62,020 bases of DNA, taken from an uncultured Duncaniella sp. (lineage in GTDB: Bacteria; Bacteroidota; Bacteroidia; Bacteroidales; Muribaculaceae). The stretch spans positions 11,536 to 73,555 of the forward strand of contig CAJTRI010000015.1 in assembly GCA_910578615.1 (NCBI GenBank). The letters run 5' to 3'. The notes below the pieces were generated by a model that ran no database searches, was not told the DNA's origin, and worked only from the letters and a program-made list of their open reading frames with translations. Below are positions 35,022 through 43,195 of the stretch, one piece after another. The position numbers and the translations under genes were made by a program. Position 1 is the stretch's first letter. Each line of letters starts with the position of its first letter.

Positions 35022-35396
35022 ATGGAAGGTTGGATAATAGTAGGGATGCTCGTCATCTCCAATGTCTTCATGACTTTCGCTTGGTACGGACAGCTCAAAC
35101 TTCAAGAACTCAACATCATCTCATCATCTACTCCCCTGTATATCATAATATTGTTGTCATGGGGAATAGCGCTGTTCGAATACTGTTTCATGGTTCCTGC
35201 CAACCGTTACGGCTTTACGGCCAATGGCGGCCCGTTCTCACTGGTTCAGTTAAAAGTGACCCAGGAGGTTGTCTCGCTTCTTGTGTTCACTCTGTTCACA
35301 ATAGTCTTTTTCCGTGGCGAAACCCTTCACTGGAACCACTTCCTTGCATTTTCCCTGCTTATTATCGCTGTCTATCTCGTATTTCTCGAAACCTAA
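35022..35396 (+). CDS. DUF486 (DMT superfamily) membrane protein
   Basis: 124 residues with four hydrophobic segments (about 4-24, 38-58, 70-95, 102-122). VMTFAWYGQLK-type segment, PANRYGF, and LVQLKVTQEV match DUF486. Half-size DMT proteins usually work as dimers; no substrate is known. It ends the seven-gene run before a 28-bp hairpin. Confidence 0.85.
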   Translation: MEGWIIVGMLVISNVFMTFAWYGQLKLQELNIISSSTPLYIIILLSWGIALFEYCFMVPANRYGFTANGGPFSLVQLKVTQEVVSLLVFTLFTIVFFRGETLHWNHFLAFSLLIIAVYLVFLET

Positions 35397-35421
35397 ACCG
35401 CTATCGAAAACAGACACACAG

Positions 35422-35486
35422 ATAACAGGAACAACAATCCGGGCCGTAAAAATATTGATTACGGCCCGGATTGTTGTTCCTGTTAT
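35422..35486. terminator. 28-bp perfect hairpin terminator between convergent operons
   Basis: Arms 35422-35449 and 35459-35486 are exact reverse complements; the loop is nine nt. The core is CCGGGCCG. It serves the DUF486 operon and the convergent sugar-acid operon, ending nine nt before the latter's stop codon. Confidence 0.92.
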
Positions 35487-35495
35487 TAAGAATCA

Positions 35496-36569
35496 TTATA
35501 TTCCAAAGAGTCCTCCCCAGTGATAGCTTCCGGGTTTCATGGTAACATATGTCCCATTAGATGCCCGCATACGTATCACTCCGGGAGCAATCTCCCTGAC
35601 TATGGCAAACGAATCCCAACCGAGTCTGCCGAGGATTGCAAATGCCGTCGCCCCTCCTTCTATGATAAGTTCGTCAGGACGATGTATATCAACCAGATAT
35701 TTTACAGTTCCGGCCATTGTCTCACGAAGATAGACAGCGCTTTCCTTACCAGTCCGGCTTCGGTCTCGTAGAGCAAGTATCACGGAATGCTTCTCTCCAT
35801 AGGCTTTTGCAAGCTCCTTGTTCCATACGTCTGCCGGCGCGGTTCCGTTATAAACATCCGAAGGCATATAATATATGCCTACACCACAAGAGACAGGTTT
35901 GCTCTGCGTGCTACCACATACAATAATGCAGTCTTCGAGATTCACATGGCTCTCACTGTCGACAACGCCATTGCAGGAAAAATGTCTTTGAAGGAATGCT
36001 GTGAACAGGTCTGCGGCACCAGCCGGCACCACATCGTCACCAGCCATGGCAATCGCCGTTCTGACATCTTCTTCCGTCACAGCGTCTGTATAACGTATCC
36101 CCTTCTCACGACAATCCGGGAAACGCACCCTGAGGTCGGAAGAATAAGCCGGAAACTCGGGATCGAATGAAAAGTCTGTCTCATGCAGAGGCATTCCTCC
36201 GATATAATATATCCCGTCACGTATAGTCCTGCCTTTTGAGGGATTGGCCGGTATGTAAAGGGCATTACGGCAGCCGGAAACCGACATCAATGCTTCCAGT
36301 TCGGCCACCACATGTCCGCGCAGTGCCGAATCGGTCTTCTTGAATATCCGCTCAATGCATGGCATCTCCTTTATAGCACGCGCCACCCTCACCGTCTCCG
36401 CCACAGCCTCATCCTCTGTCATCGACCGTGTATCAGTGGCAATCACAATGACATCACAGTCCGGCTTCATGCAAGGCTGTATAGACAATCTTACACGAAG
36501 GCCGAAACGGCGGGCTATTCCCGCCACCTCGGCTGCTCCTGTTATATCATCGGCAATAACCGCAATCAT
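35496..36569 (-). CDS. Four-carbon acid sugar kinase (DUF1537) family protein
   Basis: 357 residues. IADDITGAAEVAG, FKKTDSALRGHV, YIPANPSKGRTIRDGIYYI and DFSFDPEFPA are in the N-terminal substrate domain; ELIIEGGATAFAILGRLGW is in the C-terminal ATP-binding domain. It is shorter than the usual 420 or so residues. The family phosphorylates four-carbon sugar acids such as threonate or erythronate, usually paired with a PdxA-like dehydrogenase; that pairing is present here (4-nt overlap). Last gene of a five-gene operon. Confidence 0.87.
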   Translation of the reverse strand: MIAVIADDITGAAEVAGIARRFGLRVRLSIQPCMKPDCDVIVIATDTRSMTEDEAVAETVRVARAIKEMPCIERIFKKTDSALRGHVVAELEALMSVSGCRNALYIPANPSKGRTIRDGIYYIGGMPLHETDFSFDPEFPAYSSDLRVRFPDCREKGIRYTDAVTEEDVRTAIAMAGDDVVPAGAADLFTAFLQRHFSCNGVVDSESHVNLEDCIIVCGSTQSKPVSCGVGIYYMPSDVYNGTAPADVWNKELAKAYGEKHSVILALRDRSRTGKESAVYLRETMAGTVKYLVDIHRPDELIIEGGATAFAILGRLGWDSFAIVREIAPGVIRMRASNGTYVTMKPGSYHWGGLFGI

Positions 36570-37603
36570 TCCTTGATACCCAGTCTGTATTTGGCCATAC
36601 GCGTGGCATAGTCAATGCTGAGCACCATGGCATCATCACTTGCTACACCCTTTCCGGCAACGTCAAACGCCGTACCATGGTCTACGCTGACACGTATGAT
36701 CGGAAGCCCGAGAGTGATATTGACGCCATTGGCACTCTCCATCTTGCCCGTCTCCTTGTTCCAGTTGAAGGCACATACTTTGAGAGGAATATGTCCTTGG
36801 TCGTGATACATGGCCACACAGCCATCATACTTACCACATTTTGCCTTGGCAAAAATCGAATCAGGAGGCACTGGGCCGTCTACATTGAAACCTCTCGACC
36901 TGAGTTCCTCTATGGCAGGGATAATTTCAAGAGCCTCCTCATCGCCAAACATACCGTTCTCACTGCTATGGGGATTCAGACCGGCAATGCCTATGAGGGG
37001 ATTCTCTATGCCGAACTGACGACAGGCATCGTGGATAAGCTCGGTAACCTCTATAACACGTGCCTTCTTGACAAGGTCACAGGCCTTGCGAAGAGGAACA
37101 TGGGTGGAGACATGGATCACGCGTATATTCTCGTCAGCAAGCATCATGGCATACTTCTTCGTATTGGTGAAAGTGGCATAAAGCTCAGTATGCCCGTCAA
37201 AATGATGCCCGGCCAGATTCAGAGCCTCCTTGTTGAGAGGAGCCGTGACAGTTCCGTCAACTTCTCCGGCCATGGCAAGCTCTATGGCTTTCTTTATGCT
37301 GACAAATGCCGCGTTGCCACATTGTGACTGCACCTCTCCGAAACGGAATGTATCCATATCCACACAATGGAGGTCATAGACATCGATGGTACCGTATTCA
37401 AACAAAGCATCTCCCACACTCTCAACGGCATTGATCTTAAAGTCATAGCCAAGGAGTCTTACAGCCTCTCTCATGACAGCCGCATCACCGGTTACAACAG
37501 GACGGCATTTCTCATAGGTTTCCTTGTGGCTGAGGGCACGAACCACGATCTCCGGCCCGATACCGGCGGGATCTCCCATGGTTATAGCTAAAATCGGTCT
37601 CAT
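36566..37603 (-). CDS. PdxA-like 4-phospho-sugar-acid dehydrogenase
   Basis: 345 residues from the ATG at 37603; a TTG two codons earlier is less likely. Metal ligands H168 (STHVPL), H212 (LNPHSSE) and H267 (YHDQGH) are intact; AITMGDPAGIGPEI and SVDHGTAFDVAGKG are conserved. Its neighbour, the DUF1537 kinase, points to the PdxA2 branch, which oxidises 4-phospho-threonate or -erythronate to DHAP and CO2, rather than to vitamin B6 synthesis. A true PdxA role cannot be excluded from sequence alone. Confidence 0.85.
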   Translation of the reverse strand: MRPILAITMGDPAGIGPEIVVRALSHKETYEKCRPVVTGDAAVMREAVRLLGYDFKINAVESVGDALFEYGTIDVYDLHCVDMDTFRFGEVQSQCGNAAFVSIKKAIELAMAGEVDGTVTAPLNKEALNLAGHHFDGHTELYATFTNTKKYAMMLADENIRVIHVSTHVPLRKACDLVKKARVIEVTELIHDACRQFGIENPLIGIAGLNPHSSENGMFGDEEALEIIPAIEELRSRGFNVDGPVPPDSIFAKAKCGKYDGCVAMYHDQGHIPLKVCAFNWNKETGKMESANGVNITLGLPIIRVSVDHGTAFDVAGKGVASDDAMVLSIDYATRMAKYRLGIKE

Positions 37604-37605
37604 AA

Positions 37606-38751
37606 TCAATAAAGTGAGTTATATATATCCTTGGCATCCTGTTCGGTGACCTCACGGGGATTGTTTTTCAACAAACGCTGCACCTCCATGGCGGCCTTGG
37701 CCATTCCGTCAACCGCACTCTGCGGGATGTTCAGGTCGGTCAGCTTCTGCGGAATACCGACAGCCTTCGAAAGCTCGCATATGAAATCAACACCGTTCTG
37801 GGCTGTTTCATCGTCATCCTTGCCGACTGGGGCACCACAGGCCACAGCCACCTCGGCATATTTCTTCAAGTTGGCCGGGCGGTTGAACTTCATAACCGAC
37901 GGGAGCAGGATGGCATTGGACAGACCATGTGGGATATGGAACTCTCCTCCGAGCGGATAGCTAAGAGCATGGACGGCGGCAGTATTCACCGGGCCGAGGA
38001 CAAGGCCGCCATAAAGCGAACCGAGAGCCAGAGCCTCACGAGCCTCCACATCATTTCCATCCTTGACTGCACGAAGCAGGTTTGCGGCTATAAGCCTGAT
38101 ACCCTGAATGGCATATATGTCAACCGCAGGATGGGCAAACTTATTGGTGTAAGCCTCTATACAGTGTGTCAGAGCATCCATGCCTGTATCTGCCGTTACC
38201 TTAGAAGGAACCGTCATCGTGAGCGCCGGATCCACGTAAGCCACATCGGCAAGCAGATACGGGCTTACTATACCTTTTTTGAGTTTGTCACGCTCGTCAA
38301 GAAGGATGGCATTCGGAGATACCTCGCTACCTGTTCCGGCAGTTGTGGGCAGGCAAGCCAGCCATAGGCCCTTTTTATTTATAAAGCCGGTTCCAAAACA
38401 GTCCTCGGCTTTCTGGTCACTGCCAACGAAGGCTGCCACAAGCTTGGCGACATCGAGTACAGAGCCTCCACCTATTCCGACCACGCTGTCAGCCCCGAAC
38501 TCGCGGGCCACCTTCAAGATTTCGTTAAAATCTCCAAGCGAAGGTTCGGCAAGGATATTGCTGAACACCTCTATACTGACTCCCGCTTTCGTCAGAGCGT
38601 CAATGGTAGATTCGATAAGGGGTATGATAGGAGGGGCTGTAAGCACAAAAAGGCGCTTATAGCCGAGTTTCAGATAGTCCTCCTCAAAGTTTTTTATACA
38701 GCCTGTTCCAAATACGATTTTCTGTGGCTGCAATATCGTTATGGGTTTCAT
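37606..38751 (-). CDS. Iron-containing alcohol dehydrogenase
   Basis: 381 residues. NAD-binding GIGGGSVLD (92-100) and metal ligands D192, H196, H261 and H275 are all present; PTTAGTGSEVSPNAIL is typical. The substrate is an alcohol or aldehyde, perhaps the aldehyde released by the aldolase of the same operon. Two nt separate it from pdxA. Confidence 0.9.
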   Translation of the reverse strand: MKPITILQPQKIVFGTGCIKNFEEDYLKLGYKRLFVLTAPPIIPLIESTIDALTKAGVSIEVFSNILAEPSLGDFNEILKVAREFGADSVVGIGGGSVLDVAKLVAAFVGSDQKAEDCFGTGFINKKGLWLACLPTTAGTGSEVSPNAILLDERDKLKKGIVSPYLLADVAYVDPALTMTVPSKVTADTGMDALTHCIEAYTNKFAHPAVDIYAIQGIRLIAANLLRAVKDGNDVEAREALALGSLYGGLVLGPVNTAAVHALSYPLGGEFHIPHGLSNAILLPSVMKFNRPANLKKYAEVAVACGAPVGKDDDETAQNGVDFICELSKAVGIPQKLTDLNIPQSAVDGMAKAAMEVQRLLKNNPREVTEQDAKDIYNSLY

Positions 38752-38776
38752 ATTTTAATAGATATTGGAATTTTTT

Positions 38777-40363
38777 TCAGACAGTTTCCACATCCAGTTG
38801 GTTCTCCTTCTTCTTTTCTTCAAGATACCCGTATATTGTCAGCTCCTTCTCGGCCAACGGCGCGGCAAAAAGATAGCTTGCAAGATATCCGACCACAAGG
38901 ACTATGATATGGCTGTAAACACCAAGCATGTACTTGTGGTGAGAGAAGTTCCAGTCGCCAAGATCAAGAATCGTCTCCTTTATGCCGGTACCGTGTATAT
39001 CTACCTTTGTGGATGTCAGCACGGCGTAGGCAGTAAAGAGGACTGCTGCGGCGATACCGACATATAGTCCCTGCCTGTTTGCCCGCCGGCTGAAAAGCCC
39101 CAGAAGGAATATACCAACTATACCGGCAGAGAAGATGGCATAGAGCGAGAACAATGCGCCAAGCACGCCTTCACCTCCCCACGATATATAAAGGATGGCC
39201 ACTCCGACAGCCCCGATACCAGAAAGCACCACCATGAGACGTCCAAACCGAAGCTGCTGTTTATCAGTACTGTTTTTCTTAAATCTCACATAGTAGTCCT
39301 GCACGGCTATGGCCGACAGACAGTTGAGGTCTGTGTCAAGACTCGATATGGCCGCAGCTGCAAGGGCGGCGATAATGAGTCCCCGAATACCGACAGGAAG
39401 TTCGTTGCTGATAAAGTATGGGAAAACCTCGTCGGCTTTAAGTCCGTCAGGAAGCGCCGGAGCGCCGGAAGAATGATAGAATGCAAACAGGCATGTGCCT
39501 ATAAACATGAACATCGCCCAGATGGGCACACTCATAAGGACACCTATATATGCAGCCTTCTTGGCGTCACTGTCATTCTTGGCCGTGAGATAGCGCTGCA
39601 CTATGGTCTGGTCTGTACCGTATTTCTGCAATGCATAAAATATCCCATTGAGTACCATGACTATAAACGTCAGCTGTGTAAAGTCCCAGTCATAAGGGCC
39701 GACATCTATCTTGCCATACTCACCGGCTATGCGTAACACCTCTGACGGCCCTCCCTCCGGGAGAAACAAAAGCAACACAACGCATATTATGCCTCCACCT
39801 ATCAGGAGTCCACCTTGTGCCACGTCCATCCAGACAATAGCCTCCATGCCACCGAGAAGAGTCAAGAAAATGATGGTCACGCCAAGAACTATTACTATGG
39901 CATAAATATTGATATCGAGAAATGTAGATAGAGCCATCGAGACAAGGAAGAACACCGTTCCGGCCTTTGAAAAATGTCCCAGAGTAAAGGCAAACGAACT
40001 ATACATGCGGGCAAAAAGGCCGAAACGCCGTTCGAAATACTCGTACGTAGACAGACGCACCACCTTGCGGAAAAGAGGAACTATGACACCTATCAGGGCC
40101 AGCAACACTATCGGCACCATAAGTCCCTGCACAAGAAGGATCCAGTTGTCAGCATAAGCAGCCCCCGGATAGGCCAGGAAGGTCACACTTGATATAAGTG
40201 TGGCGAAAATAGACATTCCCACCGCCCATGCCGGAATCTTTCCGCCGGCTGCGAAATATGTGCTCGTATCTTTCTGCCTGCGGGCAAAATAAATCCCCAC
40301 ACCGATGGCCGATACGATGGAAAAGATGACTATAAGATAGTCAATCCAGTGAATGTCATTCAT
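38777..40363 (-). CDS. Sodium:solute symporter (SSS family)
   Basis: 528 residues from the ATG at 40363; a longer frame overlaps the aldolase gene and has no signal value. About 13 membrane helices. GIYFARRQKDTSTYFAAGGK, FATLISSVTFLAYPGAAY and the helix with SSLDTDLNCLSA are family features of the sialate/sugar-acid SSS branch. It probably brings in the operon's substrate together with Na+. It overlaps the aldolase gene by 4 nt. Confidence 0.88.
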   Translation of the reverse strand: MNDIHWIDYLIVIFSIVSAIGVGIYFARRQKDTSTYFAAGGKIPAWAVGMSIFATLISSVTFLAYPGAAYADNWILLVQGLMVPIVLLALIGVIVPLFRKVVRLSTYEYFERRFGLFARMYSSFAFTLGHFSKAGTVFFLVSMALSTFLDINIYAIVIVLGVTIIFLTLLGGMEAIVWMDVAQGGLLIGGGIICVVLLLFLPEGGPSEVLRIAGEYGKIDVGPYDWDFTQLTFIVMVLNGIFYALQKYGTDQTIVQRYLTAKNDSDAKKAAYIGVLMSVPIWAMFMFIGTCLFAFYHSSGAPALPDGLKADEVFPYFISNELPVGIRGLIIAALAAAAISSLDTDLNCLSAIAVQDYYVRFKKNSTDKQQLRFGRLMVVLSGIGAVGVAILYISWGGEGVLGALFSLYAIFSAGIVGIFLLGLFSRRANRQGLYVGIAAAVLFTAYAVLTSTKVDIHGTGIKETILDLGDWNFSHHKYMLGVYSHIIVLVVGYLASYLFAAPLAEKELTIYGYLEEKKKENQLDVETV

Positions 40364-41244
40364 AGTCTTTCCTTTATAGCCTGTTCTTCTTCGACTGAAA
40401 GTCTTGTCAACGGCATGAGCATCCATGGATCACACAGACCCTTTGTCTGCATCATCACTTTCAATGCCGTCAGTGACTGACCGAGAGTTCGACCGGCCTG
40501 ATATATCTTGGCTATCTCGTCGGTCTCCTCCTGAATCCTTTCGGCTGTGGTCATGTCACCCTTGACAGCCGCCTCGTAAAGTTCGTTGAACATTTCGGGC
40601 ACATAGTTGCCTGTGCTCGGGACAATTCCGTCCCCGCCGATCGAAAGAGAATAGGCAGACCGGGCCGCCCATCCGCAGAAATAAGCGAAGTCCTCACGGT
40701 TTCTGGATATCTCCACACATTGCCGCATACGTTCGAGGTCTCGTTCTGAATCTTTCAGACCTACGATGTTGGGATGGTCAGCAAGACGCCTTACCACATC
40801 CACAGGAATAGACATATGGGTAGTAGCCAGTATGTTGTATAGCATCAGCGGGCCTGTGACAGCATCGGCAAGAGCCTTGTAGTAGCCAAACATCTGTTCC
40901 TCCGTCAGAGCGTAATATGACGGGAGCGTTGCCACGATTACATCGGCCCCGGCCTTTGTATAGGCCTCGGCCTGTTCCAATTGTTCCGAAAAGCAGTTGC
41001 CTGTCAATCCGGCGTAAATCAATATTCTTCCAGCCGCAGCCTTTACCGCTGTCCGCACCATAAGCAATCCGTCGGCAGCGGACACACTGTTCCCCTCGCC
41101 GGTGGTACCCATAAGGAGCGGGGCCACATGATGATGTGCGAAAAACTCAATGATTCTTTCTACTGCGGGAACATCCAGACGGCCATCCTCAGTGACAGGT
41201 GTCACCATAGGCACTACGACGCCACGATACTTGCAATTCTTCAT
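40360..41244 (-). CDS. DHDPS/NAL-family aldolase
   Basis: 294 residues, normal for the dihydrodipicolinate synthase/N-acetylneuraminate lyase superfamily. Schiff-base K164 (VGLKDSE), Y136 (LMLYN) and GTTGE (46-50) are intact. It is likely a pyruvate-dependent aldolase for a 2-keto-3-deoxy acid, not DapA, because it heads a catabolic operon with a symporter, dehydrogenase and sugar-acid kinase. The exact substrate is not readable. Confidence 0.87.
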   Translation of the reverse strand: MKNCKYRGVVVPMVTPVTEDGRLDVPAVERIIEFFAHHHVAPLLMGTTGEGNSVSAADGLLMVRTAVKAAAGRILIYAGLTGNCFSEQLEQAEAYTKAGADVIVATLPSYYALTEEQMFGYYKALADAVTGPLMLYNILATTHMSIPVDVVRRLADHPNIVGLKDSERDLERMRQCVEISRNREDFAYFCGWAARSAYSLSIGGDGIVPSTGNYVPEMFNELYEAAVKGDMTTAERIQEETDEIAKIYQAGRTLGQSLTALKVMMQTKGLCDPWMLMPLTRLSVEEEQAIKERL

Positions 41245-41634
41245 AACGAGACTATGGTTTTTTAGATTTAAGATTCTGTAACAATAAGGTTTACAATGCC
41301 GGAAATCCTCAATAACGGATTGTCTGGCAACGCAACACCGATAATCGGAACAAAATTAGTGAAAAAATCTGAAACAAGCACGTGTTTGTATTTCAAAAAT
41401 CAACATCGTGCTACAATAGAGACAGTAACCAGCTCCCAAAATCAGCCCGCACCGCCCACAGTTCGTGTAACGACCTTGATACAAGGTTATTCCGCATCAT
41501 TTACAATATTTCACAATGTTATTACAGAAATATTGCCTAATTTTGCACCATATTGCAAACTTAATCCCATAAATTCCACGAACCATCCGCATCACAAAAA
41601 CGTTAAAAAAGAGTCAAACAGCCAATAAAGTATA
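41245..41634. promoter_or_regulatory. Divergent intergenic region between the sugar-acid operon and the 41635 gene
   Basis: 390 nt without a convincing gene. On the minus strand a -7 box TAATTTTG (41358-41351) lies about 105 nt before the aldolase gene, inside the 15-nt motif CAAAATTAGTGAAAA (41351-41365), which recurs at 55319 and inverted at 55344. On the plus strand TAATTTTG (41538-41545) lies 90 nt before 41635. Neither has a clear TTTG at 19-21 nt. Confidence 0.5.
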
Positions 41635-41949
41635 ATGAAGACTGTAAGAAGCCTGATATTCATCTTATTCGCCATCATTGCATCATTTTTGACAGAATCT
41701 GCGGATTGTGCATTAGAGGACGGGGCGTTTTCCTATTATGCACACTGCGTGATACCGTCCTTCGATGTTACGGACGACTGTGCCATGCTCAGCCCGAGAG
41801 TCCAGACACAACAGGCCCTTGACACTCTTCGCAAAACCACCAACAACCATAATCCCGAATATGAAAAGATGACGCCCCTCCGTGCCGTCGTCTCTCCCGC
41901 TATAAGAAATTGCAGAAATATAGATCTTTACTGCGTATATCGTGAATAG
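41635..41949 (+). CDS. Small secreted protein of unknown function
   Basis: 104 residues. MKTVRSLIFILFAIIASFLT is a signal peptide; the mature part of about 80 residues has four or five Cys (DCALEDG, HCVIP, DDCAM, NCRNIDLYC) and no known domain. It follows a -7 box and precedes the CNNM gene by 90 nt. Coding status is moderate: composition and signal peptide favour it, but no homologue is recognised. Confidence 0.45.
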   Translation: MKTVRSLIFILFAIIASFLTESADCALEDGAFSYYAHCVIPSFDVTDDCAMLSPRVQTQQALDTLRKTTNNHNPEYEKMTPLRAVVSPAIRNCRNIDLYCVYRE

Positions 41950-42039
41950 GCAGAAGGCAGGCCGCATGTCCCGGCTGCTTTCCAATATAAAAACAAGATA
42001 TACACCCACCATTAATTAATCCAGTAAAAGATTCCGACT

Positions 42040-43086
42040 ATGTTTCTAATGTTCGTCTACCTCATCGGGGCGCTTGCAATATCATTTCTCTGTTCCGTGC
42101 TTGAAGCCGTGCTGCTATCGACTCCGATGTCATTCATAACTATGAAAGAGAGTGAAGGCTCGTCAAAAGCCGTCCGTCTCAAACAATACAAATCAAATAT
42201 AGACAAACCGATAGCCGCTATCCTCTCCCTCAACACCGTAGCTCACACTATCGGAGCGGCAGGAGTCGGCGCGGAAGCCGTCAAGATATTCGGCGAGGCG
42301 AGTTTCGGCATCATCTCGGCCGTCATGACCCTGTTGATCCTTGTGCTCTCCGAAATAATCCCCAAGACCGTGGGAGCCTCCTATTGGCGCACACTCGCAC
42401 TGCCGTCCACATCGGTCATACACATAATGATTATTGTCACCTATCCGCTCGTTTGGCTTTCAGAATACATCACAAAGATATTCTCTTCAAGCGAGGCCCA
42501 GGTATCTGTCAGCCGTGAAGAGGTATCGGCAATGGTGGCCGTAGCCTCCGAAGAGGGTGTACTGGAAGCCAAGGAAAGCAAAATAATCCAGAACACCATC
42601 AAACTCACCAACGTATCGGCAGAAGATATCATGACTCCCAACCTTGTCGTGGCATCAGTCCCGGAATCCATGAACGTGGCTGAGTTTTTCAAAAACGGCG
42701 ACATGACTTATTCGCGCATCCCGGTCTTTAAGGACAATAAAGACTATATAACCGGCTATGTGCTGAAATCAACCGTTCTCGAACTTCTGGCAAATGACAA
42801 GTTCCACATAAGAATGTCCGACATAAAGCGCCCTATCCTGAGATTTGACGAAAATGAAAACGCTTTTTCCATCTGGGAGAAGATGCTTGAACAAAAGGAA
42901 CACATCTCTGTGATAGAGGACAAATACGGATGTCTGCGAGGAATAGTCACAATGGAGGACGTCATAGAGACAATGCTCGGAGAAGAGATCGTGGACGAGG
43001 CTGACAAGAACGCCGACCTGCAACAGGTGGCTCTGGAAAAATACCATTCCATGAACCCTGTGGCCGCACAGCAACAGCATAGTTGA
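42040..43086 (+). CDS. CNNM/DUF21 protein with CBS pair
   Basis: 348 residues. Three or four membrane helices form the DUF21/CNNM domain (about 1-150; FLCSVLEAVLLS, LSEIIPKTVGASYWRTLA), followed by two CBS domains (about 195-320; IMTPNLVVASVPESM, CLRGIVTMEDVIETMLGEEI). The large CorC_HlyC C-terminal domain is missing, giving a short form. Members move Mg2+ or Co2+ across the inner membrane or regulate this. Confidence 0.88.
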   Translation: MFLMFVYLIGALAISFLCSVLEAVLLSTPMSFITMKESEGSSKAVRLKQYKSNIDKPIAAILSLNTVAHTIGAAGVGAEAVKIFGEASFGIISAVMTLLILVLSEIIPKTVGASYWRTLALPSTSVIHIMIIVTYPLVWLSEYITKIFSSSEAQVSVSREEVSAMVAVASEEGVLEAKESKIIQNTIKLTNVSAEDIMTPNLVVASVPESMNVAEFFKNGDMTYSRIPVFKDNKDYITGYVLKSTVLELLANDKFHIRMSDIKRPILRFDENENAFSIWEKMLEQKEHISVIEDKYGCLRGIVTMEDVIETMLGEEIVDEADKNADLQQVALEKYHSMNPVAAQQQHS

Positions 43087-43139
43087 GGTTTATTAACAGC
43101 TCCCACAGAAGAAAATTGCACTTTTTTCGTAATTTTGTG

Positions 43140-43147
43140 CCGAATTT
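43140..43147 (+). promoter_or_regulatory. -7 box of the acyl-CoA ligase gene
   Basis: TAATTTTG lies 49 nt before the ATG at 43196. No TTTG is present at the usual spacing. Confidence 0.45.
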
Positions 43148-43195
43148 TCATTTCCTGTCCTCTCTTCACTTGTTTTCAGAATCAAGACATTTACT

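Noticed and set aside
41296..41628. 110-codon frame between the sugar-acid operon and the small secreted protein
   Set aside because: Low-complexity composition, no signal peptide or domain, overlaps candidate promoters on both strands.
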